Of a stretch of 64,000 nucleotides of DNA, positions 43,716 to 52,837 are shown in pieces (positions within the stretch are counted from its first letter, which is position 1; every line of letters begins with the position of its first letter). A model generated the notes under the pieces. That model did no database searches. It had not been told where the DNA came from and was given only the letters and a program-made list of their open reading frames with translations. The stretch is taken from contig NZ_BBJJ01000038.1 of the NCBI RefSeq assembly GCF_000739815.1, positions 1-64,000 on the forward strand, written 5' to 3'. The translations under genes and the position numbers were made by a program. This DNA comes from Paraburkholderia mimosarum LMG 23256 = NBRC 106338. GTDB lineage: Bacteria > Pseudomonadota > Gammaproteobacteria > Burkholderiales > Burkholderiaceae.

Positions 43716-44102
43716 ATGCGAGCCTGCCGATATGTGGTGCTTTGCGCCTTGCCCTTCATGATCGTCGGCTGCAACACGCCGCCGATACCGCCGGGCAAGC
43801 CGGTCGATATCCCGACTGCGCTCGGGCAGGTTCTCGAGGGTCTGTGCAACTTCAAGAAAGATCAGGCTGGCCGCAAACAGGATCTGGGCTTTGCCGTCGA
43901 CTCCGTCACGGTGGAGCTCGACCTGACCGTCGACGGCGCGCGGACGCCCGCCGTGGCGGTCGCGCCGGATATCCAGTTCATTCCGACGGTTAGCTATGGG
44001 CAAATCATCACGGCGAACAGGGGGAGCAGACTGACCCTCACGTTCAAGAACACCGGCAGCGGCGGTCACGGCGGCTGCGACGTCATGGCACCCGTCAAGT
44101 AG
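43716..44102 (+). CDS. Hypothetical lipoprotein
   Basis: A 128-residue protein with a lipoprotein signal ending M-I-V-G-C (residues 16-20). The mature part has a Pro-rich start and a beta-rich core (LGFAVDSVTVELDLTVDGAR, IQFIPTVSYGQ, SRLTLTFKNT) that recalls small domains found beside proteases (Trypco2-type); this match is weak. AGGGGAA lies before the ATG at 43716. The next gene, also unknown, follows 65 bases later. Confidence 0.65.
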   Translation: MRACRYVVLCALPFMIVGCNTPPIPPGKPVDIPTALGQVLEGLCNFKKDQAGRKQDLGFAVDSVTVELDLTVDGARTPAVAVAPDIQFIPTVSYGQIITANRGSRLTLTFKNTGSGGHGGCDVMAPVK

Positions 44103-44167
44103 CGACTATCCTCGCTCGCCATGGCCTATGGCTCAGTGCGAGCAAGACGGCTCGATCGAGGTCTCCA

Positions 44168-45217
44168 ATGGGTCTGCTTACCTGGTTGTTTGGCTCAAAG
44201 ACCGGCGCGAACACCGGTTCAGACGATGCGGCTTCCGATCGAAGCGGCAAGCGGGGCGCTAGCGCGCGTCTCGACGCGATGATGGATCGCGCAGTCGCGA
44301 TGCATCCCCGTCTGCAACTCGCACGGCATTACGAGGAGCGCCTGAGGAGCGCCATGTCCGTTTCCCTCGGCCACATCGACGATTTGATCCGTCTGCTGCC
44401 TGCGCCCCACGAGGCCAGCATGGCGGCCTGGGCTCACGATCCGTTGATCCGCACGTTCTTCGCGACGCCCGACGACATACCCAAGGCGTTCAGCCGCTCG
44501 GAAGAATTGCAGGCGCATTTCGCGCAGCATCCGGACGCGACGCAAGCCTACGCGACGCTCGGGATGGCGATGTTCGAGCGTCACGTGCTGGGCGTCGCGC
44601 TCGAAGGCGACGCCGTGCGCCACGACGTGACCCAGACCACACTGTCTTTCACCGATCATCGCATCCCCATCTGCGGCACTAGCGATGCCGGACTACGTGA
44701 GGAAATGACGCGCCGGCTGATCGATCAACTCGCGCTAGAAGGGCTGGCCAGACTCGCCGCCGATCGACGCGATCTGGTGGCAAAAGGTCGAGAGCTTCTC
44801 GAAGCGCGCGTGAAGTTGCTCGAACGCCAGGGCGTGGGCATGCGCTCCGTGGTCGGAGCGGCACCGGCTGCCGATTCGAAAGAACTGCTGGATTTGCAGG
44901 CGCAAATCGAAAAGAACGCAGGCGAACTTGCTGCCCTTCGCGCGCCGACGGAAGTCATCGAGCTCGAACTGGACCGGGTCTGCGACGTGTTCTCCCACCC
45001 AGCCGATCATATCTATGTCGAAAAGCGCTGCGTGCGTCTCGATTTGATGAACGTGGTGAGGACCGACGACACGCAGGCGAGCCGCGAAATCGAGTTTCGT
45101 GTCGCGCGCGTTCCGGGCGATCCGCCCACCATGCGCGCGTTCACGCTCGTCCGCTTTCCCCGCGCCGAACTTCTGCCCGCCGGATTGCATATCGACGCGG
45201 CAACGCGCGCGATTTGA
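44168..45217 (+). CDS. Hypothetical cytosolic protein with coiled coil
   Basis: A 349-residue protein without signal peptide or membrane segment. It is mostly helical up to residue 260 (long helix RRDLVAKGRELLEARVKLLE near 205-225; a second, KELLDLQAQIEKNAGELAAL, near 240-260), ending in a small beta-rich part (VIELELDRVCDVFSHPADHI and VARVPGDPPTMRAFTLVRFP). No family is recognised. GAGG precedes the ATG. Confidence 0.7.
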   Translation: MGLLTWLFGSKTGANTGSDDAASDRSGKRGASARLDAMMDRAVAMHPRLQLARHYEERLRSAMSVSLGHIDDLIRLLPAPHEASMAAWAHDPLIRTFFATPDDIPKAFSRSEELQAHFAQHPDATQAYATLGMAMFERHVLGVALEGDAVRHDVTQTTLSFTDHRIPICGTSDAGLREEMTRRLIDQLALEGLARLAADRRDLVAKGRELLEARVKLLERQGVGMRSVVGAAPAADSKELLDLQAQIEKNAGELAALRAPTEVIELELDRVCDVFSHPADHIYVEKRCVRLDLMNVVRTDDTQASREIEFRVARVPGDPPTMRAFTLVRFPRAELLPAGLHIDAATRAI

Positions 45218-45230
45218 AAGCGTGCAGCAA

Positions 45231-45252
45231 CGCACCGGTGCGCGCCGGTGCG
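45231..45252. terminator. Hairpin between convergent genes
   Basis: CGCACCGG and CCGGTGCG form an 8-bp stem around a 6-base loop, in the 49 bases between two convergent stop codons. There is no T-run, but place and symmetry fit a bidirectional terminator. Confidence 0.4.
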
Positions 45253-45266
45253 CATGCCTCGCCCGC

Positions 45267-46049
45267 CTACGCCATGATGTGAACCCCGCCGTCCACATAG
45301 AGCGTCTCACCCGACAATCGCCGGGCATAGGGTGTCGCGAGAAACGCGCAGGTGAAGCCGACGTCCATGATGTCGACGAGTTCGCCGAGCGGCGCGCGTT
45401 CCGCCGCTTGCGTGAGCAGCACGTCGAAGTCCTTCAACCCCGATGCGGCGCGCGTTTTCAGGGGCCCCGGCGATACGGCGTGCACACGGATTTGCTGCGG
45501 ACCCAGCTCGTACGCCAGATAGCGCGCGCACGCCTCCAGCGCCGCCTTGACCGGACCCATCACGTTGTAGTTGGGGACGACCTTGTTCGCGCCGTGATAG
45601 CTCATCGCGAACATAGCGCCGCCGTTCTTCATCAGCGGCGCCGCGAGGCGCGCCATGCGCACGAACGAATGGCATGAAATGTCCATGGCCGCAGCGAAGC
45701 CCTCGGCCGAACAGTTCAGCAGGCCGCCCTGCAAATCGTGCTTCGGCGCCCACGCGATGGAATGCACGAGCATGTCGAGCTCGCCCCATTCACGCGCAAT
45801 GCGCTCGAATACCGCCTCCAGCTCGCCGTGTTGCGACACGTTCAGCGGCATGAAGATGGGCGCGTCGAGTTCTTTTGCCAGCGGCGCCACGTGCGGCTTT
45901 GCCTTCTCGTCGGCATAGGTGATCGCGAGCTCGGCACCCAGCTCGCGGAACGCCTTGGCGCAGCCATAGGCAATCGAATGTTCGTTGGCGATGCCCGTCA
46001 CCAGCGCCTTCTTTCCCTTCAGGACCGTATGTTGCGTGCTCAGGTTCAT
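45267..46049 (-). CDS. fabI: Enoyl-[acyl-carrier-protein] reductase FabI
   Basis: A 260-residue NADH-dependent enoyl-ACP reductase of fatty acid synthesis. The FabI-type cofactor motif GIANEHSIAYG is near residue 19, SIAWAPK near 95, and the catalytic pair Tyr151 (MSYHGAN) / Tyr161-x6-Lys168 (YNVMGPVK) is in place. It is the last gene of the DUF3141-phosphotransacylase-ackA operon, 28 bases after ackA. In this setting it may be a second, condition-specific copy rather than the housekeeping enzyme (inference). Confidence 0.93.
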   Translation of the reverse strand: MNLSTQHTVLKGKKALVTGIANEHSIAYGCAKAFRELGAELAITYADEKAKPHVAPLAKELDAPIFMPLNVSQHGELEAVFERIAREWGELDMLVHSIAWAPKHDLQGGLLNCSAEGFAAAMDISCHSFVRMARLAAPLMKNGGAMFAMSYHGANKVVPNYNVMGPVKAALEACARYLAYELGPQQIRVHAVSPGPLKTRAASGLKDFDVLLTQAAERAPLGELVDIMDVGFTCAFLATPYARRLSGETLYVDGGVHIMA

Positions 46050-46077
46050 CGGACTTTCCCTCGGCAGTCGTGCAGAT

Positions 46078-47259
46078 TCACGCGATACCCGCCACGTCGC
46101 GCGTGTGGCGGGCGATCATGAGTTCTTCGTTGGTCGGTATGACCCAGACGGCGACCTTGCTCGATGCGGTGCTGATGCAAGGGCCGCCCGATTCGTTCGC
46201 ACTGCTGTCAATCTCCACGCCGCACCAGCGGGCCTGTTCGCAGGCCCGCCGCCGGATCTCGGCGGAGTGTTCGCCGATACCCGCCGTGAACACCAGCGCG
46301 TCGAGCCCTTGCAGCGCGGCGGCGAGCGAACCCAGCTCGCGTCCGATGCGATACGCGTACAGATCGATGGCGAAGGCCGCGCGCGGGTCGTCGCTGGCCA
46401 GCAGGGTGCGCATGTCGCCCGAAATGCCCGAAACGCCGAGCAGCCCCGAGTGGCGATACAGCAGGTCCTCGACACCGCGCGTATCCATCTTCAGCGCATC
46501 GAGCAGATAGAGGATCACGCCTGGATCGAGGTTGCCGCTGCGGGTGCCCATCGGCAGTCCATCGAGCGCGGTGAAGCCCATCGTGCTCGCGACACTGCGG
46601 CCCGCGGCCATCGCGCACAGACTCGCGCCATTGCCGAGGTGCGCGACGACGGTGCGGCCCTTCGCGGCATCGGGCGCCACGTCGGGCAGGGTTCGCGCGA
46701 TGTATTCATAAGACAGACCGTGGAAGCCATATCGACGCACGCCTTGCTCCGTCAACGCCGCCGGCAGCGCAAAGGTGGAAGCGAGCGCTGGCTGCGTCGC
46801 ATGAAACGCGGTGTCGAAACACGCCACCTGCGGCATGTCCGGGTCGCGCGCGGCGATGACACGAATCGGCTTCAGGTTGTGGGGCTGGTGCAGCGGCGCG
46901 AGCGGGATGAGCTTCTCGAGTTCGTCCAGCACGGCCGGTGTCGCGGCCACGGGCTGCGAGAACGCCTGGCCGCCATGCACCACGCGATGCCCGATGGCTA
47001 CGACACGGTTGCCCTCGCGGTGGCTGCGCAGGAATTCACCGATGTACGCAACGGCCTCCTCATGTTCGAGATGGCCCGCGCCCCAGTCCTTGTCTCCGGT
47101 CTGGTGGCCATGTCCATCGAACGCGACGAAACGCGGCGCCGATAGCAGCCCTTCGATCTGCCCGCGCATGATGAGCCCGAGCGTCTCCGACTGCATATCG
47201 AATGCGCTGAACTTGATGCTCGATGAACCCGCATTGAGTACGAGAATGACGTCGGCCAT
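46078..47259 (-). CDS. ackA: Acetate/propionate kinase
   Basis: A 393-residue kinase that interconverts acetyl phosphate and acetate with ATP/ADP. The N-terminal phosphate signature VLNAGSSSIKF, the conserved RYGFHGLSYEYI near 180, HLGNGASL near 210 and FTAGIGEHS near 325 are all visible. It starts four bases after the phosphotransacylase stop, the classic Pta-AckA pairing. Confidence 0.95.
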   Translation of the reverse strand: MADVILVLNAGSSSIKFSAFDMQSETLGLIMRGQIEGLLSAPRFVAFDGHGHQTGDKDWGAGHLEHEEAVAYIGEFLRSHREGNRVVAIGHRVVHGGQAFSQPVAATPAVLDELEKLIPLAPLHQPHNLKPIRVIAARDPDMPQVACFDTAFHATQPALASTFALPAALTEQGVRRYGFHGLSYEYIARTLPDVAPDAAKGRTVVAHLGNGASLCAMAAGRSVASTMGFTALDGLPMGTRSGNLDPGVILYLLDALKMDTRGVEDLLYRHSGLLGVSGISGDMRTLLASDDPRAAFAIDLYAYRIGRELGSLAAALQGLDALVFTAGIGEHSAEIRRRACEQARWCGVEIDSSANESGGPCISTASSKVAVWVIPTNEELMIARHTRDVAGIA

Positions 47260-47263
47260 CGCT

Positions 47264-48202
47264 TTACCCCATCACCCGCGCATCGGCTCTGCGCTTTTCC
47301 GCGACGAGCGAGGCCACCGCGCAGGAGGCCAGCCGCGTGACGACGGAGTCGGCACGGCTCGTCAGGATGACGGGCACGCGCGCGCCGAGCACGATGCCGG
47401 CGGCATCCGCGCCGGCCAGAAACGACAGGCTCTTCGCCAGCATGTTGCCGGCCTCCAGGTCGGGCACCATGAGCACGTTCGCGCGTCCCGCCACCGGCGA
47501 ATCGATTCCCTTGATGCGAGCGGCTTCGGGATCGATGGCATTGTCGAGCGCGAGCGGACCGTCGACGAGCGCGCCGGTTATCTGGCCGCGGTCCACCATC
47601 TTGCACAGCGCGGCGGCTTCGATCGTCGATGGCACCTTGGGATTGACCGTCTCCATCGCCGAGAGCAGCGCGACCCGCACTTCGGGAAAGCGCAGCGCAT
47701 GGCCCAGATCGATCGCGTTCTGCAGGATGTCGGCCTTCTCGGCGAGCGTGGGCGCGATATTGATCGCAGCGTCGGTGATGATGAGCGCGCTCTCGTGTCG
47801 CGGCACATCCATGACGAAGCAGTGACTGACGCGGCGTTCCGTCCTGAGACCGCCTTCGCGGCTCACCACCGCGCCCATGATTTCGTCGGTGTGCAGGCTG
47901 CCCTTCATCAGCGCTTCGGCCCGGCCCTCGCGCACCAGTTCGACCGCCCTCGCGGCCGCGGCGTGGCTGTGCGGCACATCTTCGATCACGCAACCCGTGA
48001 TATCGAGATCCTCGCTCGCCGCGACTTCCTCGATGCGTCCACGCGGCCCCACGAGAACCGGTGCGATCAGGCCGAGTTCCTTCGCCTGCAACGCGCCTTC
48101 GAGGGAACTGCGATCGCAGGGATGCACCACCGCGGTGGCAAGCGGCGGCAGAGACCGGCAAATCTCGATCAAGCGGTCGTACTTTTCGTGCTGACGATTC
48201 AC
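47264..48202 (-). CDS. Phosphate acetyl/butyryltransferase
   Basis: A 312-residue single-domain phosphotransacylase that moves acyl groups between CoA and phosphate. Conserved blocks include LMKGSLHTDEIMGAV, FVMDVP, ITDAAINIAPTL and SPVAGRANVLMVPDLEAGNM. Its size matches the Ptb-like / short Pta enzymes often annotated as bifunctional enoyl-CoA hydratase/phosphate acetyltransferase, although no hydratase domain is present. It begins with GTG overlapping the DUF3141 stop (GTGA), so it is translationally coupled. Confidence 0.93.
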   Translation of the reverse strand: MNRQHEKYDRLIEICRSLPPLATAVVHPCDRSSLEGALQAKELGLIAPVLVGPRGRIEEVAASEDLDITGCVIEDVPHSHAAAARAVELVREGRAEALMKGSLHTDEIMGAVVSREGGLRTERRVSHCFVMDVPRHESALIITDAAINIAPTLAEKADILQNAIDLGHALRFPEVRVALLSAMETVNPKVPSTIEAAALCKMVDRGQITGALVDGPLALDNAIDPEAARIKGIDSPVAGRANVLMVPDLEAGNMLAKSLSFLAGADAAGIVLGARVPVILTSRADSVVTRLASCAVASLVAEKRRADARVMG

Positions 48203-50601
48203 GATGCCTCCTTGAGTCCTGGCAAGACCTGCGCGGTCGGTGCGTCCTGAACCTGACGTTTCGTCGCGGCGGAGCGCGACGCGCTCGCACGCTCGAGCGG
48301 CAGCAATTCACGGATCTTCTCGAGCATGCTCGCCTGGGCAGCGGTCGGCTCCATCTGTTGAACGCGCCTGTCGGCAAGCAGCTTGTCGACCAGTTCGAGC
48401 AGTTTCTCGCGGTCTTTCCTGTCCGCCAGCAGACCCGGCAGCGTGGCGAGCGCCTGCTCCGGCTCGTAACGCACGATGATCTCCTGCTCACCGCGCACGC
48501 GCCGCCATTGGTCTTCGGGAAGCTGGGGCAGATACGCGGCATAGTCCTTCGCGAGCTCGTGCCGCAGGGCGAGCAGGGCGAGCGGAAGCGGCTCGCCGTG
48601 GCGCGCGAGCAGGCAACCGGCGCGAGCCAGCGCTTCGGTATAGCCGCCCTCACGCATCGACGCCAGCGCATCCCTCACGAAAGGCAGATCGCGCGGATCT
48701 CCAAGTCCCGCAGCGCGCGGCGCTTGCAATTCGTCGCCCTGCTCGACGGAAAAGAGGTTTCCATAGAACGAAAAGAAAGCGCTCTCCGTCATGGCGTCGC
48801 GCATCGCCCGATAGAAGTCGAGCGATGCACTGACCATTTCGGATCCATAGTGCTCGAACGCCTTCAACCGGGCCTCGTCGCGCGTTTCCTCATGGGCTTC
48901 GACACGCCGTTTCACCCTGACCGCCTCCGCAGTCGGGCCAAGCCATGCGAGCCAGGGATTCATGTCCGAGAACGCCCAGCGTTGCGCGCGCAGTGGATGG
49001 AACTGCCGCTGCAGGTTAGCCGTCGTTTCGTTCGACATGGCGCGCACCCAGGGCTGCAGAAATAGCTCATAAGCGCGCTGGTTCATTTCCGAGACGCGCT
49101 TGACGGCCTCGAACGGCTGTTCATCGATACGCTCGAACCGGTTCAAGCGCCCCGCGACGTCTTCGAGCCGAAACTCCTCGAACGACACGTCGTAGTGTGT
49201 CTTGCCGTCTTCGCCCCGCTGTTCGGCAATCGTCATGCCGTATAGTCCGGGCGGAAAGTCTTCGATCGATTCGAGCACGGACGTGATCTGCTGGTGTTCC
49301 TTCTTCGCCACCTTGCCCGAAACGAAAATGCCGAGATGGCCGATGCTCTGATGCACGAGCCCGACGATCACCTGACCGCGCGCCTTGATCTCCTCGGTGC
49401 TCCCGTAGATGTCGGCGACCCAGTTGAAGGCCTGCTGCGGCGGCGTGATGTTGTCGCCCAGCGAAGCGAACAGGATGATCGGAGACTTGATACGCCGCAG
49501 ATCGAAGGCCGCGCCGTCAAGACCCCGAACCTCGCCCGCCCAGAGCTTGTTGCCGACGAACAGGTTGCGCGTGATCCACTCGATCTCCTCGCGGTTCATC
49601 AGGTAGTAGCTGCCCCACCAGCGCTCGAAATCGAGGAAGCGCGACGGCTCGGTATCGATGTTGTCGAACACGTGATAGTACTTGTCCCAGAGGCTGTTGG
49701 CGGGATTGAGGTTTTCGAAGTTCTGCACGAGCCACGCGCCGTCGAACTTGCCGTTGCCGAGATCCGCGGTCAGCGACGCGAGCCACGTGCCGCCCAGCAT
49801 GCCGCCGGAGTAGCGCATCGGATTGTCGCCCTCGCCTTCGCTCCACGCGCCGCTCCAGTAGGACATCGGGGCGCCGATGATGACGAGCGGGCCCGTATGG
49901 TCGGGGTCGGAACTCGCCACCATCATCGCCGCCCAGCCGCCCTGGCAGTTGCCGACGATCGCCGGTTTCTCACTGTCCGGATGCAGTTCGCAAACCTTCC
50001 TGATGAACTGCTCTTCCGCCGCGCAGACATCGAGCAGCGTCTGGCCCGGTTCAGGGTCGCGGAAGAAGATGACGAAATACACGGGGTGGCCGGCCCTCAG
50101 GGCAACGCCGGCCTGTGAATCGTCCTTGAAGCCGCCGATGCCGGGACCATGGCCCGCACGCGGATCGATGATCACATAAGGACGCTTGCTAACGTCCACG
50201 ACCACGCCTTCGGGCGGCAACAGACGCACGAGCGCGTAGTTGACGGGCCGCGGCAGCTTGCGGCCGTCGATCACCAGTTCATGGTCGAAATGAAGAACGA
50301 GTTGAAGGCCGTGGCGCGCCTGATCGACGAAAGCGTTTCCGCGCTGACGCAGGGTGTCCCAGAAGAGGATCGAACGCTCGACGACATCCTCGGCGTACCG
50401 GTATCCAGCCCAGGGGTCCAGCGCGGTCGTCCATGCAGGGCTGCCCGCTGCGGGTTCGCAGTGGTCTTGCAGATGCTTTGCCGCATCCGTCAAACGCTGA
50501 CTGAGTTGCGTCTGCGCGACTTCCGAACGCTTTGCGAGAAGCCGGGCAACCTTGCCGCCGATTTCCTGGCTGCGCGCAACTTGATTGGCTACGTCTGTCA
50601 T
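48199..50601 (-). CDS. DUF3141 protein, PHA synthase-like alpha/beta hydrolase
   Basis: An 800-residue protein. An alpha/beta-hydrolase domain (about 110-430) contains GNCQGG with Cys219 at the nucleophile elbow, the G-x-C-x-G lipase-box variant of PHA synthases, and a likely His in LVHQSIGHLGIF. The C-terminal half (DUF3141) is helical and unique to this family. The start at 50601 has AAGGTG upstream. It heads the operon with a phosphotransacylase, acetate kinase and FabI, linking acyl-CoA, acyl phosphate and polymer metabolism. Whether it makes or degrades a polyester is unknown. Confidence 0.9.
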   Translation of the reverse strand: MTDVANQVARSQEIGGKVARLLAKRSEVAQTQLSQRLTDAAKHLQDHCEPAAGSPAWTTALDPWAGYRYAEDVVERSILFWDTLRQRGNAFVDQARHGLQLVLHFDHELVIDGRKLPRPVNYALVRLLPPEGVVVDVSKRPYVIIDPRAGHGPGIGGFKDDSQAGVALRAGHPVYFVIFFRDPEPGQTLLDVCAAEEQFIRKVCELHPDSEKPAIVGNCQGGWAAMMVASSDPDHTGPLVIIGAPMSYWSGAWSEGEGDNPMRYSGGMLGGTWLASLTADLGNGKFDGAWLVQNFENLNPANSLWDKYYHVFDNIDTEPSRFLDFERWWGSYYLMNREEIEWITRNLFVGNKLWAGEVRGLDGAAFDLRRIKSPIILFASLGDNITPPQQAFNWVADIYGSTEEIKARGQVIVGLVHQSIGHLGIFVSGKVAKKEHQQITSVLESIEDFPPGLYGMTIAEQRGEDGKTHYDVSFEEFRLEDVAGRLNRFERIDEQPFEAVKRVSEMNQRAYELFLQPWVRAMSNETTANLQRQFHPLRAQRWAFSDMNPWLAWLGPTAEAVRVKRRVEAHEETRDEARLKAFEHYGSEMVSASLDFYRAMRDAMTESAFFSFYGNLFSVEQGDELQAPRAAGLGDPRDLPFVRDALASMREGGYTEALARAGCLLARHGEPLPLALLALRHELAKDYAAYLPQLPEDQWRRVRGEQEIIVRYEPEQALATLPGLLADRKDREKLLELVDKLLADRRVQQMEPTAAQASMLEKIRELLPLERASASRSAATKRQVQDAPTAQVLPGLKEAS

Positions 50602-50640
50602 TGCATCACCTTCTGATCCGCTAAGGAAAGGGAGAGAACA

Positions 50641-50714
50641 CGTCCGCCGCCACGAGGGTCCGGGCGGACGCGGACATCTGCGACTCGTATGCCGGGCAAT
50701 ACCGGGCGAGTCGC
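50641..50714 (-). promoter_or_regulatory. Two stem-loops in the leader of the DUF3141 operon
   Basis: CGTCCGCC pairs with GGCGGACG (50641-50670) and GCGACTCG with CGAGTCGC (50680-50714), each a perfect 8-bp stem. They lie 40 to 113 bases before the start codon. They could form a structured 5' leader or a DNA-level regulatory site. Confidence 0.45.
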
Positions 50715-51149
50715 TTCGCATAACAGCCGAAATAGACGGCGGTGCTCTTGTGGAAAACGAGTCTCAATATCGAGCGACAACCGGGAATTCTGGACGGCTT
50801 ACGGAATAAAAGGATTGCTAACTACTATTCGTGCCAGTCACACTCGTGGCGATGGAGGCGGATAGGGACGCTATCTCCAGTCACCCTGGCAGACCTGTGT
50901 GACAGATTCGTTACGGGATTTCCCGTGACGATTGGCGATTCGATGGGCGATTCGATTCGTCCGAAGTCAATCGTGCAGCCGCTCGGGAAGTTTCTCTATA
51001 GGACCATCGGCCCATATCCAGCCGATACGATTGTGCCATGATGGAAATCAGCGGAACACGGGGTAATGCTGTGTGGGCCGCCCGCCTCCCGTCAATTACG
51101 GTCGGCACTCGCGGCAGTCAGCGATGAGCGCGGCGATTGCCCTGGCACC
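50715..51149. other. Divergent intergenic stretch
   Basis: About 435 bases between the DUF3141 operon and the transglycosylase gene, which read away from each other, so it must hold both promoters. I cannot place them firmly. No coding potential is evident. Confidence 0.45.
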
Positions 51150-52691
51150 ATGCGTATTGTTCATACGTTGCCTGTCATCCTGTCTTTCGGGATGATGATG
51201 GCCGGCCTGCCGGCATGCTGGGCGGCCCAGCCTGCGCCGGCGCAGGCCGTTGCGTCGCAGGCCGCCACGCCCGCGCCGGCGTCGGGAACCGTGGCGGCAA
51301 CGCCCAAGGCAACCCGAGCCCGCCAGCTCAACCTCGCCAACGAGCCGAGGTTCGGCGATTTCGACGCCATGCTGGACCGCCGGCTGATCCGCGTGCTGGT
51401 GCCGTACAGCAGGACACTGTACTTCAACGACCTCGGCCATGAGCGCGGCCTGACCGCCGGGCTGATGCGCGACTTCGAGCGCTTCCTGAACAAGACGTAC
51501 AAGGACAAGCTCGGCAAGCGGCCCTTGACCCTCTTCATCATCCCGACGACGCGCGATCAGCTCATCCCCGGGCTGCTTGCCGGGAAAGGCGACATAGCCG
51601 CCGGCAATCTGACCGTCACCGAAACGCGGCTCGCGCAGGTCGACTTCGTCGCGCCGCGCGACCGCAAGTCGGTCCGCGAGCTGGTCGTCACCGGGCCGAA
51701 GTCGCCCGCGCTCACCAAGCTCGACGACTTGAGCGGCAAGACCGTGCATGTGCGCAAGAGCAGCAGTTACTTCGAGAGCCTCAATGCACTGAACGCGCGC
51801 TTCAAGAAAGAGGGCAAGGCGCCCGTCAAGCTGGTGCTGCTGCCCGATGCACTAGAGGACGAGGACGCCATGGAAATGCTCAACGTCGGGCTGCTCCAGA
51901 TTCTCGTCGTCGACGACTGGAAGGCGCGATTCTGGGCGCAGGTGCTGCCGGCCATCGTGGTGCACGACGACATCGCCGTGCGTGACGAGGGCTATATCGG
52001 GTGGGCGGTCCGCAAGCAGAGTCCCAAGCTCCAGCAGGCAATCAATGACTTCTACCTGCGCGAAATGAAGAAGCAGAGCCTCGCGGAAGTGCGCCTGAAG
52101 CAGGAACTGCAGCGCGTCAAGCAGATCACCAGCAATACCGATGACGCGGACCTGAAGCGCTTCACGGAAACGATCGGTCTTTTCGAACGATACGGTGCGC
52201 AGTATCACTTCGACCCATTGATGCTCGCCGCGCAGGGGTTTCAGGAATCGCAGCTCAAGCAAAGCGCCCGCAGCCATGTTGGCGCGATCGGCATCATGCA
52301 GCTCATGCCGGCAACCGGCAAGGAGCTTGCCGTCGGCGACATCCGGGTGACGGAAGCCAATATTCACGCCGGAGCGAAATACCTCGATCTCCTGATGTCG
52401 CGCTACTTTCCGGACGCGAAATTCTCCGACACGGACCGCTCGCTCTTCGCGTTCGCGAGCTACAACGCCGGCCCGGCGAAGATCGCGAAGCTGCGCAAGG
52501 AAGCGAGCGCCCGGGGTCTTTCGCCGGACAAGTGGTTCAACAATGTGGAAATCGTGGTTGCCGAGAAGGTCGGCATCGAGACGACCACGTACGTGCGCAA
52601 TATCTACAAGTACTATGCCGCGTACCGGCTGGTTCAGGACGCACGTGCGGCCCGTGAGCGCGCCATCGGGCAGGCGCGCAAACAAGGCTGA
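51150..52691 (+). CDS. Two-domain lytic transglycosylase (MltF-like), second copy
   Basis: A 513-residue paralogue of the protein at 38692-40173. The layout is the same: signal peptide (to CWA/AQP), Ala/Pro-rich spacer, solute-binding domain (RRLIRVLVPYSRTLYFNDLG onward) and SLT domain with catalytic Glu366 in GFQESQLKQ, then GAIGIMQLMPATG and FAFASYNAGPAKIA. Most blocks are identical between the two copies. The start at 51150 gives the signal peptide. Confidence 0.92.
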   Translation: MRIVHTLPVILSFGMMMAGLPACWAAQPAPAQAVASQAATPAPASGTVAATPKATRARQLNLANEPRFGDFDAMLDRRLIRVLVPYSRTLYFNDLGHERGLTAGLMRDFERFLNKTYKDKLGKRPLTLFIIPTTRDQLIPGLLAGKGDIAAGNLTVTETRLAQVDFVAPRDRKSVRELVVTGPKSPALTKLDDLSGKTVHVRKSSSYFESLNALNARFKKEGKAPVKLVLLPDALEDEDAMEMLNVGLLQILVVDDWKARFWAQVLPAIVVHDDIAVRDEGYIGWAVRKQSPKLQQAINDFYLREMKKQSLAEVRLKQELQRVKQITSNTDDADLKRFTETIGLFERYGAQYHFDPLMLAAQGFQESQLKQSARSHVGAIGIMQLMPATGKELAVGDIRVTEANIHAGAKYLDLLMSRYFPDAKFSDTDRSLFAFASYNAGPAKIAKLRKEASARGLSPDKWFNNVEIVVAEKVGIETTTYVRNIYKYYAAYRLVQDARAARERAIGQARKQG

Positions 52692-52837
52692 GCGCAGACC
52701 GCGTGCTTTTCATAACGCCGGATGCGATTTGCGGCTGAGGCACGCTTGCGTGTGACCAAACGGACGTTTGATCCAGCCGATTGAGATGCGCGGCGGCGGC
52801 GCCTGGCTTCATCGCCAGGCCTGCCGCGCCCGCCTGC

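Noticed and set aside
46998..48671. A 557-codon frame overlapping ackA, the phosphotransacylase and DUF3141
   Set aside because: It runs in a different frame of the same strand across three genes with clear catalytic motifs; very Arg/Ser-rich.
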